From contig NZ_CP113116.1 in NCBI RefSeq assembly GCF_026625985.1, positions 1,550,001 through 1,614,000 on the forward strand: a stretch of 64,000 nucleotides of DNA, given 5' to 3'. This document shows positions 1-8,876 of this stretch, in pieces. This DNA is from Mycobacterium sp. Aquia_213 (GTDB taxonomy: Bacteria > Actinomycetota > Actinomycetes > Mycobacteriales > Mycobacteriaceae). Under the pieces are notes generated by a model. That model was not told where the DNA came from, made no database searches, and saw nothing but the letters and a program-made list of their open reading frames with translations. Both the position numbers and the translations under genes were made by a program. How positions within the stretch are numbered: position 1 is the stretch's first letter; each line of letters opens with the position of its first letter.

Positions 1-119
1 TCTCGAGTCGCTACAACATGATTTGCCGGCCCGCCGTGGTAGCGGTTCGCGACGGGCGGGCTCGCCTGATCCTGCGCCGGGAGACGGTCGACGATCTGCT
101 GAGTCTGGAAGTGAGGTGA
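1..119 (+). CDS. lysA: Diaminopimelate decarboxylase, C-terminal end (partial)
   Basis: Only the last 38 codons and the TGA stop are in the window; the gene enters from the left edge and the reading frame starts at base 3. The residues SRYNMICRPAVVAV followed by the RETVDDLLSLEV tail match the C-terminus of mycobacterial LysA, the PLP enzyme that decarboxylates meso-diaminopimelate to lysine. The stop lies 3 nt before the hom start, so lysA and hom are probably co-transcribed, as in M. tuberculosis (Rv1293-Rv1294). The identification rests on this short tail plus synteny. Confidence 0.85.
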   Translation, partial: SSRYNMICRPAVVAVRDGRARLILRRETVDDLLSLEVR

Positions 120-122
120 ACT

Positions 123-1448
123 GTGTCCGATAATGGAAAGCCGGTCGGCGTAGCGGTACTCGGGTTCGGCAATGTCGGCAGCGAAGTGGTCCGCATCATC
201 GAAGCGAGCGCGGACGATCTCGCGGCCCGTATCGGGGCGCCTCTTGCGCTGCGCGGCATCGGGGTCCGGCGCGTCGCACCCGATCGCGGTGTCCCCGTCG
301 AGCTGCTCACCGACAACATCGAAGAGCTCGTGTCGCGCGAAGACGTCGACATCGTCGTCGAATTGATGGGGCCGGTGGAGCCGTCGCGCAAGGCGATCCT
401 GGCCGCGCTCGAGCACGGCAAGTCCGTCGTCACCGCCAACAAGGCGTTGTTGGCGACGTCAACCGGAGAGCTGGCGCAAGCAGCCGAAAATGCACATGTC
501 GACTTGTATTTCGAGGCGGCGGTCGCGGGCGCGATCCCGGTGATCCGCCCCCTCACCCAGTCGCTGGCCGGTGACACGGTGGTGCGGGTGGCCGGCATCG
601 TCAACGGCACTACCAACTACATCCTTTCCGCGATGGACAGCACCGGCACCGACTACGACAGCGCCCTGGCCGACGCGAGTGCGCTGGGTTACGCCGAGGC
701 CGATCCCACCGCCGATGTCGAGGGCTACGACGCCGCCGCCAAGGCCGCGATTCTGGCGTCCATCGCCTTCCACACCCGGGTGACCGCCGACGACGTCTAC
801 CGCGAAGGCATCACCAAGATCACCCCGGCCGATTTCGCGTCGGCACATGCGTTGGGCTGCACCATCAAGCTGCTGTCCATCTGCGAGCGCATCGCAGGAG
901 ACGATGGCCAGGAACGGGTCTCGGCGCGTGTCTACCCGGCACTGGTGCCGCTGGCACATCCGCTGGCCACCGTCAGCGGGGCGTTCAACGCGGTGGTGGT
1001 GGAAGCCGAGGCGGCGGGCCGGCTGATGTTCTACGGCCAGGGCGCCGGCGGGGCGCCCACCGCATCGGCCGTGACCGGTGACCTGGTGATGGCCGCGCGC
1101 AACCGGGTGCTGGGCAGCCGTGGGCCGAAAGAATCCAAGTACGCCCAACTACCGATCGCACCAATGGGTTTCATATCCACCCGCTACTACGTCAGCATGA
1201 ACGTTGCGGACAAGCCCGGTGTGTTGTCCTCGGTGGCAGCCGAATTCGCCAAGCGCGAGGTCAGCATCGCCGAGGTTCGTCAGGAAGGCGTCGCCGACGA
1301 AGGCGGACGCCGGGTGGGGGCCCGCATCGTGGTGGTCACGCACAGCGCCACCGATGCAGCACTCTCCGAAACCGTTGATGCGCTGGCCGATTTGGATGTC
1401 GTGCAGAGTGTGGCAAGCGTGCTGAGATTGGAAGGAACCAGCATATGA
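123..1448 (+). CDS. hom: Homoserine dehydrogenase
   Basis: This enzyme reduces aspartate semialdehyde to homoserine with NAD(P)H, the branch point to threonine and methionine. The 441-residue product has an N-terminal Rossmann motif (VLGFGNVGSEV, about residues 13-23), the catalytic domain with NGTTNYIL (about 161-168) and a GYAEADPTADVEGYDAAAK substrate region. A C-terminal ACT domain (from about residue 355, YYVSMNVADKPGVLSSVAAEFA) suggests allosteric feedback by threonine. The GTG start at 123 lies just after the lysA stop. The length equals that of M. tuberculosis Rv1294. The stop overlaps the thrC ATG by 4 nt (ATGA). Confidence 0.97.
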   Translation: MSDNGKPVGVAVLGFGNVGSEVVRIIEASADDLAARIGAPLALRGIGVRRVAPDRGVPVELLTDNIEELVSREDVDIVVELMGPVEPSRKAILAALEHGKSVVTANKALLATSTGELAQAAENAHVDLYFEAAVAGAIPVIRPLTQSLAGDTVVRVAGIVNGTTNYILSAMDSTGTDYDSALADASALGYAEADPTADVEGYDAAAKAAILASIAFHTRVTADDVYREGITKITPADFASAHALGCTIKLLSICERIAGDDGQERVSARVYPALVPLAHPLATVSGAFNAVVVEAEAAGRLMFYGQGAGGAPTASAVTGDLVMAARNRVLGSRGPKESKYAQLPIAPMGFISTRYYVSMNVADKPGVLSSVAAEFAKREVSIAEVRQEGVADEGGRRVGARIVVVTHSATDAALSETVDALADLDVVQSVASVLRLEGTSI

Positions 1449-2527
1449 GCGCGCCGCGAACTGCCGTCCACAAACCCTGGCCGGGTCTGATCACCGCCTA
1501 TCGCGACCGGCTGCCGGTCGGCGATGACTGGACGCCGATCACCCTGCTCGAGGGTAATACCCCGCTGATCCCCGCGACCCGGCTCTCGGAGAAGACTGGC
1601 TGCACGGTCCATTTGAAGGTCGAGGGACTCAACCCCACCGGCTCTTTCAAAGACCGGGGCATGACGATGGCCGTGACCGACGCGGTGGCGCGCGGGCAGC
1701 AGGCCGTGTTGTGCGCGTCGACCGGAAACACCTCGGCGTCCGCGGCGGCGTACGCGGCACGCGCCGGCATCACCTGCGCGGTGCTGATACCCCAGGGCAA
1801 GATCGCGATGGGTAAGCTCGCGCAGGCGGTTATGCACGGCGCCAAGATCATTCAGATCGACGGCAACTTCGACGACTGCCTGGAACTGGCCCGCAAGATG
1901 GCCGCCGACTTCCCGACGATCTCGTTGGTCAACTCGGTCAACCCGGTGCGCATCGAGGGGCAGAAGACGGCAGCGTTCGAAATCGTGGACGCATTGGGCA
2001 CCGCGCCGGACGTCCATTCGCTGCCCGTCGGCAACGCCGGGAACATCACCGCGTACTGGAAGGGCTATACCGAGTACCACCAGGAGGGCGTGTTCGAGAA
2101 GCTGCCCCGCATGCTGGGTACCCAGGCAGCCGGAGCAGCGCCCCTGGTACTCGGCAAACCGGTGCCCAACCCCGAGACCATCGCGACCGCGATCCGCATC
2201 GGCTCACCGGCGTCGTGGTCGGCGGCCGTTGCGGCCCAAGAACAATCCAACGGGCGTTTCGTGGCCGCGACCGACGAGGAGATCTTGGCGGCCTACCATC
2301 TGGTCGCCCAGTCCGAAGGCGTGTTCGTCGAGCCCGCATCCGCGGCCAGCATCGCGGGTCTGCTCAAGTCCGTCGAAGACGGTTGGGTGGCCCGCGGATC
2401 GACCGTGGTCTGCACGGTGACCGGCAACGGCCTCAAGGATCCCGACACGGCGCTGAAGGATATGCCGAGCGTGTCCCCGCTGCCGGTGGATCCGGTCCTC
2501 GTCGTAGAGAAGTTGGGGCTCGCGTAG
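1445..2527 (+). CDS. thrC: Threonine synthase
   Basis: This PLP-dependent fold-type II enzyme converts O-phosphohomoserine to threonine. The 360-residue protein shows the PLP-lysine segment NPTGSFKDRGM (Lys about 69), an STGNTSASAAAYAARAG phosphate-binding stretch and a PVGNAGNITAYWKGY glycine-rich loop. The ATG at 1445 overlaps the hom stop, giving translational coupling. Ending ThrC close to the ThrB start completes the hom-thrC-thrB threonine operon. Confidence 0.97.
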   Translation: MSAPRTAVHKPWPGLITAYRDRLPVGDDWTPITLLEGNTPLIPATRLSEKTGCTVHLKVEGLNPTGSFKDRGMTMAVTDAVARGQQAVLCASTGNTSASAAAYAARAGITCAVLIPQGKIAMGKLAQAVMHGAKIIQIDGNFDDCLELARKMAADFPTISLVNSVNPVRIEGQKTAAFEIVDALGTAPDVHSLPVGNAGNITAYWKGYTEYHQEGVFEKLPRMLGTQAAGAAPLVLGKPVPNPETIATAIRIGSPASWSAAVAAQEQSNGRFVAATDEEILAAYHLVAQSEGVFVEPASAASIAGLLKSVEDGWVARGSTVVCTVTGNGLKDPDTALKDMPSVSPLPVDPVLVVEKLGLA

Positions 2528-2540
2528 TGGAAGCTGGCCG

Positions 2541-3485
2541 GTGAATCAGCTGCTGCCCGCCGGGCTGGTGGCCAGCGCCGTGGTGTCGGCGTCCAGCGCC
2601 AATCTTGGCCCGGGTTTTGACAGCATCGGTCTCGCATTGAGTCTGTACGACGAGATCGTGCTGGAGACAACCGATTCCGGCTTGGTCGTGGAGGTCGAGG
2701 GAGAGGGCGCGGGCCAAGTACCGCTGGGCCCCGAGCATCTGGTGGTACGCGCCATCGAGCGCGGGCTACAGGCTGCGGGCGTCCGTGCTCCCGGCATGGT
2801 GGTGCGCTGCCGCAACGCCATCCCGCATTCGCGTGGTCTCGGTTCGTCCGCTGCAGCGGTGGTCAGTGGTCTTGCTGCGGTCAATGGCCTTGTCGCACAA
2901 ACGGAGTCGACCCCGTTCAGCGACGCCCAGTTGATCCAGCTGTCCTCGGAGTTCGAGGGTCACCCCGACAACGCCGCGGCTGCGGTACTGGGCGGTGCGG
3001 TGGTTTCGTGGACCGAGCGGACCGGCGAAGCGCCCGGCTACGCGGCCGTCCCGCTGGCGCTGCACCCCGATATCCGGCTGTTCTGCGCAATCCCGGAAGA
3101 GCGCTCGTCGACCGCCGAGACCCGGGTGCTGCTGCCCGCCCAGGTCAGCCACGAGGACGCACGATTCAACGTCAGCCGCGCCGCATTGTTAGTGGTCGCC
3201 CTGACCAAACGCCCGGATCTGCTGATGGCGGCCACCGAAGACGTGCTTCACCAACCGCAACGGGCTCCCGCCATGCCGGCGTCGGCGGAATATCTGCGAC
3301 TGCTGCGACGTCTTAACGTGTCGGCGACGCTTTCGGGGGCTGGTCCGTCGGTCATTGCCTTGACGACAGAGCCGGAGCTGCCCGCGGAGGCGCTGGACTG
3401 CGGCGTTGCCAACGGATTTACCATCACCGAGATGACAGCCGGCGAAGGGGCTCGCTGGAGCCCGGGTGTCACAGTCGCAGGTTGA
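2541..3485 (+). CDS. thrB: Homoserine kinase
   Basis: This GHMP-family kinase phosphorylates homoserine with ATP, making the substrate of ThrC. The 314 residues contain the N-terminal SSANLGPGFDSIGLAL motif, the ATP-binding loop PHSRGLGSSAAAVV (about residues 93-106) and a C-terminal ATLSGAGPSVIAL motif, all hallmarks of GHMP kinases. The GTG start at 2541 is 13 nt after the thrC stop. It is the last gene of the threonine operon. About 268 nt of non-coding sequence separate it from rho. Confidence 0.96.
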   Translation: MNQLLPAGLVASAVVSASSANLGPGFDSIGLALSLYDEIVLETTDSGLVVEVEGEGAGQVPLGPEHLVVRAIERGLQAAGVRAPGMVVRCRNAIPHSRGLGSSAAAVVSGLAAVNGLVAQTESTPFSDAQLIQLSSEFEGHPDNAAAAVLGGAVVSWTERTGEAPGYAAVPLALHPDIRLFCAIPEERSSTAETRVLLPAQVSHEDARFNVSRAALLVVALTKRPDLLMAATEDVLHQPQRAPAMPASAEYLRLLRRLNVSATLSGAGPSVIALTTEPELPAEALDCGVANGFTITEMTAGEGARWSPGVTVAG

Positions 3486-3510
3486 TCCACAGGCTCACCG
3501 GAGGGTTTGC

Positions 3511-3539
3511 TTGCTTCAAGCACAGATGCGGGCTATCCT
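3511..3539 (+). promoter_or_regulatory. Candidate SigA-type promoter for rho
   Basis: In the thrB-rho gap, TTGCTT (3511-3516) and TATCCT (3534-3539) are separated by exactly 17 nt, a good match to the vegetative mycobacterial promoter pattern. It lies about 210 nt upstream of the rho start, leaving a long 5' leader (about 3546-3753). Such a leader would suit Rho autoregulation. This is prediction only. I see no other recognisable element in the leader. Confidence 0.45.
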
Positions 3540-3753
3540 CGGCATCGTCCAGCAATCGCAGTAATCTGCATCTGCATACACACTGCCTTGCCGCTGGTAC
3601 AACACCAATTCTTCTCGTGGACGAGGTTCGCCGTTTTCTCCGCCCATCCAGGCGATCACCGTTGCAGAGTCGATTTTTGGGCGCACTCGGCTATTTAGCT
3701 GAATGCAACGAACCCCTCGTATGACGTGATCAGCGAGGGAAGAAAGGAAATCC

Positions 3754-5691
3754 GTGACTGATACGGACCTGTTCACGGCTGACGAAAACACCGACAGCAA
3801 TCAGCTGCCGGACGCCGTGACCACAGACACTCCAGACGTGAAAACCAACGTCTCGGCCGGCTCCCTGTCCACCATGGTGCTGCCCGAGTTGCGTGCGCTG
3901 GCTAACCAGGCCGGCGTCAAGGGCACGTCGGGGATGCGCAAGAACGAACTCATCGCCGCGATCAAGGAAATCAGGGGACAGACCAACGGCACATCTGCCG
4001 GCGCCGCCCCGACCGAGGACACCGGCAAGTCCGAACAGGACAAGAACCAAGAGAAAACTGCGGCCGAAGAACCGACTGCCCAAGGGGAACAGAAGGATTC
4101 GGCGACCGAGGGGGGCCCACGCCGGGAACGACGCGGCGCCTCCCGCGAAGCGGGATCGGCCGCTCGCGCCGCCGACGAGGCGGACGGCGAGGGCTCGGAG
4201 AGTCGCAATGGCACCGCGCCTCGCGAGGGCGACAAGCGCGAAACAAACCAACGCGACACAAACCAACGCGACACAAACCAACGCGACACAAACCAACGCG
4301 ACACAAACCAACGCGACGGGGGCCCCAAGGAAGCCAAGACCGACGAGCGTTCCTCGGACGGTGGCGACCAGCAAGGTTCGGGCGGCCAGCAGAACCGTGG
4401 CGGCTCGAATCAGTCGAATCAGCAAGATGACGACGGCGACGGGCGTGGGGGCCGGCGTGGCCGGCGGTTCCGCGACCGCAGGCGCCGCGGTGAACGCTCC
4501 GGCGAAGGCGGCGGTGGCGGCGACACCGAATTGCGGGAGGACGACGTCGTCCAGCCGGTAGCCGGCATTCTTGACGTCCTCGACAATTACGCCTTCGTGC
4601 GCACTTCCGGCTATCTGGCCGGTCCGCACGACGTCTACGTGTCCATGAATATGGTGCGCAAGAACGGCTTGCGCCGCGGTGACGCGGTGACCGGCGCGGT
4701 GCGGGTGCCCAAGGAGGGCGAGCAGCCCAACCAGCGGCAGAAGTTCAACCCGCTGGTCCGCCTGGACAGCGTCAACGGTGGACCGGTCGAAGACGTCAAG
4801 AAGCGTCCCGACTTCCAAAAACTGACGCCGTTGTACCCCAACCAGCGGCTGCGTCTGGAAACCACTCCCGACCGGCTGACCACGCGGATCATCGACCTGA
4901 TCATGCCGATCGGTAAGGGCCAGCGGGCCCTGATCGTGTCGCCGCCCAAGGCCGGTAAGACGACGATCCTGCAGGACATCGCCAACGCGATCACCAAGAA
5001 CAACCCGGAATGTCACCTGATGGTGGTGCTCGTCGACGAGCGCCCTGAAGAGGTCACCGACATGACGCGTTCGGTGAAGGGCGAGGTCATCGCCTCGACC
5101 TTCGACCGCCCGCCGTCGGACCACACGTCCGTCGCCGAGCTGGCCATCGAACGCGCCAAGCGGCTCGTCGAGCAGGGCAAAGACGTCGTGGTGCTGCTGG
5201 ACTCGATCACCCGCCTGGGCCGCGCTTACAACAACGCGTCACCCGCGTCGGGCCGGATCCTGTCCGGTGGTGTCGACTCCACCGCGCTGTACCCGCCGAA
5301 GCGATTCCTCGGCGCAGCGCGCAACATCGAAGAAGGCGGATCCCTGACCATCATCGCCACGGCGATGGTCGAGACCGGATCCACCGGTGACACGGTCATC
5401 TTCGAGGAGTTCAAGGGCACCGGTAACGCCGAGCTCAAGCTGGACCGCAAGATCTCCGAACGGCGGGTCTTCCCGGCGGTCGACGTCAACCCGTCCGGTA
5501 CTCGTAAGGACGAATTGTTGCTCTCGCCCGACGAGTTCGGCATTGTGCACAAGCTGCGCCGCGTGCTGTCGGGTCTGGATTCCCACCAGGCCATCGACTT
5601 GCTGATGTCGCAGCTGCGCAAGACCAAGACCAACTACGAATTCCTGGTCCAGGTGTCCAAGACGACCCCGGGGAACATGGACAACGACTAG
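3754..5691 (+). CDS. rho: Transcription termination factor Rho
   Basis: Hexameric RNA-dependent ATPase that terminates transcription. The 645 residues divide into a Rho_N SAP-like segment (about 35-75), a long low-complexity insert rich in R, G, Q, N, D and E (about 80-265), the RNA-binding cold-shock-like domain (about 268-340) and the ATPase core with Walker A PPKAGKTTIL, Walker B VVVLLDSITRL and the SGGVDSTALYPPKRFLGAARN Q/R-loop region. M. tuberculosis Rho is about 602 residues; the extra length here lies in the insert, which carries five tandem TNQRD units. GTG start at 3754 with GGGAAGAAAGGAA upstream. Confidence 0.97.
   Translation: MTDTDLFTADENTDSNQLPDAVTTDTPDVKTNVSAGSLSTMVLPELRALANQAGVKGTSGMRKNELIAAIKEIRGQTNGTSAGAAPTEDTGKSEQDKNQEKTAAEEPTAQGEQKDSATEGGPRRERRGASREAGSAARAADEADGEGSESRNGTAPREGDKRETNQRDTNQRDTNQRDTNQRDTNQRDGGPKEAKTDERSSDGGDQQGSGGQQNRGGSNQSNQQDDDGDGRGGRRGRRFRDRRRRGERSGEGGGGGDTELREDDVVQPVAGILDVLDNYAFVRTSGYLAGPHDVYVSMNMVRKNGLRRGDAVTGAVRVPKEGEQPNQRQKFNPLVRLDSVNGGPVEDVKKRPDFQKLTPLYPNQRLRLETTPDRLTTRIIDLIMPIGKGQRALIVSPPKAGKTTILQDIANAITKNNPECHLMVVLVDERPEEVTDMTRSVKGEVIASTFDRPPSDHTSVAELAIERAKRLVEQGKDVVVLLDSITRLGRAYNNASPASGRILSGGVDSTALYPPKRFLGAARNIEEGGSLTIIATAMVETGSTGDTVIFEEFKGTGNAELKLDRKISERRVFPAVDVNPSGTRKDELLLSPDEFGIVHKLRRVLSGLDSHQAIDLLMSQLRKTKTNYEFLVQVSKTTPGNMDND
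4243..4317 (+). repeat. In-frame 15-bp tandem repeat (5 copies) inside rho
   Basis: The unit acaaaccaacgcgac is repeated five times with no mismatches (4243-4257, 4258-4272, 4273-4287, 4288-4302, 4303-4317). Each copy encodes TNQRD, so gain or loss of a unit keeps the frame. It lies in the disordered RNA-interacting insert of Rho. Perfect copies imply recent expansion by slippage. Confidence 0.95.
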
Positions 5692-5702
5692 CGTCGCAAG
5701 CT

Positions 5703-7277
5703 GTGGCGGAGACGCTTCAGCAGTTGCTTCGTGAGCGTTTGGACCAAGACGCGCCTGCGCTGAAGTACGGCGAACGGGTCTGGACCTGGCGCGAACACCT
5801 CGCCGATGCCAGCGCTACTGCCGCGGCCCTGATCGACGCGGCCGATCCGGACCGTCCGCTGCATGTCGGCACCTTGCTCGGCAACACACCCGACATGCTC
5901 ACCGCCATGGCGGCGGCCGCACTGGGCGGCTACGTGCTCTGTGGGATCAACGACACCCGCCGCGGCACCGCGCTGGCCAGCGATATCTTGCGGGCCGACT
6001 GCCAGATTCTGCTCACCGATCCAGCCCACCAGGGCTTGCTGGACGGGCTGGATCTGCCCGGTGTGCGGGTGTTCGACGTGGCCAGTGAGTCCTGGTCAAA
6101 GCTGCTGGCCGGCGCCGGGCCGCTGACCCCATACAGCGAGGTCGCGCCCACCGACACCTTCATGATGATCTTCACCTCCGGTACCGGTGGCGACCCCAAG
6201 GCCGTGCAGGTGATGCATCTGACCGTTGTTTTCGCCGGCTCGACGCTGATCGAGCGGTTCGGCCTGCATACCCACGACGTCTGCTACATGTCGATGCCGC
6301 TCTTTCACTCCAATGCGCTGCTGGCCGGCTGGAGTGTGGCGGCGTGCGCCGGTGCCGCGATGGCCCCGGCGACGTTCTCGGCTTCCCGGCTGCTTCCCGA
6401 CCTGCGCAGGTACGGGGCCACTTTTATGAACTACGTCGGCAAGCCGCTCGCATACGTGCTCGCCACGCCCGAGCAACCCGACGACAGCGACAACCCGCTG
6501 CGGGTGGCCTTCGGCAACGAAGCCGGTGATCGGGACATCGCCGAGTTCAGTCGCCGTTTCGACTGCACGGTGTGGGACGGCTTCGGCTCCACCGAGGGCG
6601 CGATCATCGTCACCCGCGAAGTCGGCTGCCCGCCGGGGTCGCTGGGCAAGGGCTTTCCGGGCGTGGCCGTCTACAACTCCGAGACCGGCGCGGAGTGCCC
6701 GGACGCCGTGTTCGGTGACGACGGCGTGCTGGCCAACGCCGACGAGGCGATCGGCGAGCTGGTCAACACCACCGGCGCCGGACTGTTCGCCGGCTACTAC
6801 AACGACCCCGAGGCCACCGACGCACGCCTGCGGAGCGGGATGTTCTGGTCGGGTGACCTGGCCTATCGGGACGCTGACGGGTGGATCTACTTCGCCGGTC
6901 GCAGCGGTGACTGGCTGCGCGTCGACGGCGAGAACATGACGACCGCGCCCATCGAGCGGATCCTGGAACGGTTGGCGCCGATCAGCCAGGTGGCGGTCTA
7001 CGCGGTTCCGGACGAACGCGTCGGCGACCAGGTGATGGCGGCGATCGTCCTGCAGGACGACGCTGAGCTGACGCCCGCGGAGTTCGGGCGGTTTTTGGCT
7101 GATCAGCCCGACTTGTCGGCCAAGGCGTGGCCGCGATACGTCTGGCTCACCGATCGGCTGCCCACCACGGCGACCAACAAAGTCCTCAAACGCGAGCTCA
7201 GGGCGCGCGGAACGACGCCGGAGGGTGGCCGGCTGTGGACCCGAAACGGGCAAAGCAGGGCCTACACACCGGCCTGA
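5703..7277 (+). CDS. FadD17-like acyl-CoA synthetase / AMP-dependent ligase
   Basis: Member of the ANL superfamily that activates a carboxylic acid to an acyl-adenylate and usually to the CoA thioester. The 524-residue protein has the P-loop-like FTSGTGGDPKAVQ motif (about 158-170), YVGKPLAYVL and WDGFGSTEG (A5), and a C-terminal hinge GDWLRVDGENM. The overall sequence resembles mycobacterial FadD17 (from memory). GTG start 11 nt after the rho stop, so probable read-through from the rho promoter. In M. tuberculosis rho is followed directly by rpmE, so this gene is an accessory insertion or an ancestral gene lost elsewhere. The substrate cannot be told from sequence. Confidence 0.8.
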   Translation: MAETLQQLLRERLDQDAPALKYGERVWTWREHLADASATAAALIDAADPDRPLHVGTLLGNTPDMLTAMAAAALGGYVLCGINDTRRGTALASDILRADCQILLTDPAHQGLLDGLDLPGVRVFDVASESWSKLLAGAGPLTPYSEVAPTDTFMMIFTSGTGGDPKAVQVMHLTVVFAGSTLIERFGLHTHDVCYMSMPLFHSNALLAGWSVAACAGAAMAPATFSASRLLPDLRRYGATFMNYVGKPLAYVLATPEQPDDSDNPLRVAFGNEAGDRDIAEFSRRFDCTVWDGFGSTEGAIIVTREVGCPPGSLGKGFPGVAVYNSETGAECPDAVFGDDGVLANADEAIGELVNTTGAGLFAGYYNDPEATDARLRSGMFWSGDLAYRDADGWIYFAGRSGDWLRVDGENMTTAPIERILERLAPISQVAVYAVPDERVGDQVMAAIVLQDDAELTPAEFGRFLADQPDLSAKAWPRYVWLTDRLPTTATNKVLKRELRARGTTPEGGRLWTRNGQSRAYTPA

Positions 7278-7331
7278 CCCGGGAAGCCGGGGGGCCTCGG
7301 GCCGCCGGGAATGTGCGGGCGCATCTCGGTG

Positions 7332-7362
7332 TTTGGGGAGAAGGTAGTTGACCTGGCATAAT
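7332..7362 (+). promoter_or_regulatory. Weak candidate promoter for rpmE-prfA
   Basis: In the 183-nt gap before rpmE, CATAAT (7357-7362) is one base from the -10 consensus, with TTTGGG (7332-7337) 19 nt upstream as a poor -35. Transcription from here would give rpmE its own start separate from rho. Low certainty because the -35 is poor. Confidence 0.3.
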
Positions 7363-7460
7363 CGAGCGTCGACTGCCCGGAGCCGCTTCAGGTTCTGAGT
7401 TCACGCCCGACGGCCGGATCCCTGCGGGGGACCAGGGCGACAACGATCGAAGAGGACATC

Positions 7461-7700
7461 ATGAAGGCTGACATTCATCCCGCCTACGGAGAGACCACCG
7501 TGCTCTGCGGATGCGGCAACACGTTCCAGACGCGCAGCACCAAGGACGGCGGGCACATCACCGTCGAGGTTTGCTCGCAGTGCCACCCGTTCTACACAGG
7601 CAAGCAGAAGATCCTGGACAGCGGTGGCCGCGTGGCGCGCTTCGAAAAGCGCTACGGAAAGCGGAAGGCCGGAGCCGACAAGGAATCGGCCGACAAATAG
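7461..7700 (+). CDS. rpmE: 50S ribosomal protein L31 (zinc-binding, C+ form)
   Basis: 79-residue large-subunit protein. The four cysteines C16, C18, C38 and C41 (CGCGNTF ... CSQCHPF) form the zinc ribbon of C+ type L31, so this is the zinc-replete paralogue rather than the zinc-free one induced by Zur. The lysine-rich C-terminal tail is typical. ATG at 7461 preceded by GAAGAGGA. It sits upstream of prfA as in M. tuberculosis Rv1298. Confidence 0.96.
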   Translation: MKADIHPAYGETTVLCGCGNTFQTRSTKDGGHITVEVCSQCHPFYTGKQKILDSGGRVARFEKRYGKRKAGADKESADK

Positions 7701-7802
7701 CTGCCTTACCGACGCCCGAACTGTGCACGAAACTGCGCAGGCCGGGCGTCGGTTCGCGTTTGCGGCAAATATGCTCGCAAAGAACGGGGGAGGAGGTGTG
7801 TG

Positions 7803-8876
7803 ATGACGCAACCGGTACAGACGATTGACGTGCTGCTTGCCGAGCACGCCGAACTGGAGCAGCGACTGGCCGACCCCGAGTTGCACAGCAATCCCGACGA
7901 GGCGCGCAAGGCCGGCCGCCGATTCGCCCGGGTGGCCCCGATCGTCGCCACCCATCGCAAGCTGGAGGCGGCGCGCGGAGACCTGGAGACCGCACGCGAA
8001 CTGGCCGCCGACGACGAGTCGTTCGCCGACGAGGTCGTCGAACTCGAAGCACGCGTCGCCGAACTGGACACGCAGCTCACCGACATGCTGGCGCCGCGGG
8101 ATCCGCATGATGCCGACGACGTGGTGCTCGAAGTCAAATCCGGTGAAGGCGGCGAGGAATCGGCATTGTTCGCTGCCGATTTGGCCAGGATGTACATCCG
8201 CTATGCCGAGCGGCACGGCTGGACCGTGACGGTGCTCGACGAAACCCACTCCGACCTGGGCGGCTACAAGGATGCGACGCTCACGATCGCCAGCAAGGGC
8301 GACTCGGTCGACGGGGTGTGGTCGCGCTTGAAGTTCGAGGGCGGGGTGCACCGCGTGCAACGCGTCCCCGTGACGGAATCCCAAGGCCGCGTGCATACTT
8401 CGGCGGCCGGCGTGCTGGTCTATCCCGAACTCGAGGAAGTCGGCGCGGTGCAGATCGATGAATCGGATCTGCGCATCGACGTCTACCGCTCATCCGGCAA
8501 GGGCGGGCAGGGCGTCAACACCACCGACTCAGCGGTGCGAATCACCCACCTGCCCAGCGGAATCGTCGTCACCTGCCAAAACGAACGATCGCAGCTGCAG
8601 AACAAAATCCGGGCAATGCAGGTGCTGGCCGCCCGGCTGCAGGCACTCGCCGAGGAGCAGGCGTCCGCCGACGCGTCGGCGGACCGGGCCAGCCAGATCC
8701 GCACCGTGGATCGCAGCGAACGGATTCGCACCTACAACTTTCCGGAGAACCGGATCACCGATCACCGAATCGGTTTCAAGTCACACAATCTCGACCAGGT
8801 TCTCGACGGCGACCTGGATGCGCTGTTCGACGCGTTGAGCGCCGCTGACAAACAGGCCAGGCTGCAACAGGCATGA
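7803..8876 (+). CDS. prfA: Peptide chain release factor 1
   Basis: Recognises UAA/UAG stop codons and triggers peptide release. The 357-residue product shows the stop-codon tripeptide PVT in RVPVTESQGRVHTSAA (about 189-204) and the GGQ catalytic loop in SSGKGGQGVNTTDSA, the glutamine of which is the target of PrmC encoded next. The ATG at 7803 is preferred over GTG 7800 because AGGAGG at 7791-7796 sits 6 nt before the ATG. The stop overlaps the prmC ATG by 4 nt, coupling factor and modifier. Confidence 0.96.
   Translation: MTQPVQTIDVLLAEHAELEQRLADPELHSNPDEARKAGRRFARVAPIVATHRKLEAARGDLETARELAADDESFADEVVELEARVAELDTQLTDMLAPRDPHDADDVVLEVKSGEGGEESALFAADLARMYIRYAERHGWTVTVLDETHSDLGGYKDATLTIASKGDSVDGVWSRLKFEGGVHRVQRVPVTESQGRVHTSAAGVLVYPELEEVGAVQIDESDLRIDVYRSSGKGGQGVNTTDSAVRITHLPSGIVVTCQNERSQLQNKIRAMQVLAARLQALAEEQASADASADRASQIRTVDRSERIRTYNFPENRITDHRIGFKSHNLDQVLDGDLDALFDALSAADKQARLQQA

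Noticed and set aside
3730..5124. A 464-codon open frame antisense to rho
   Set aside because: It mirrors the third-position GC bias of rho; the protein is low complexity with repeated ALVCV units caused by the tandem repeat, and no family is recognisable.
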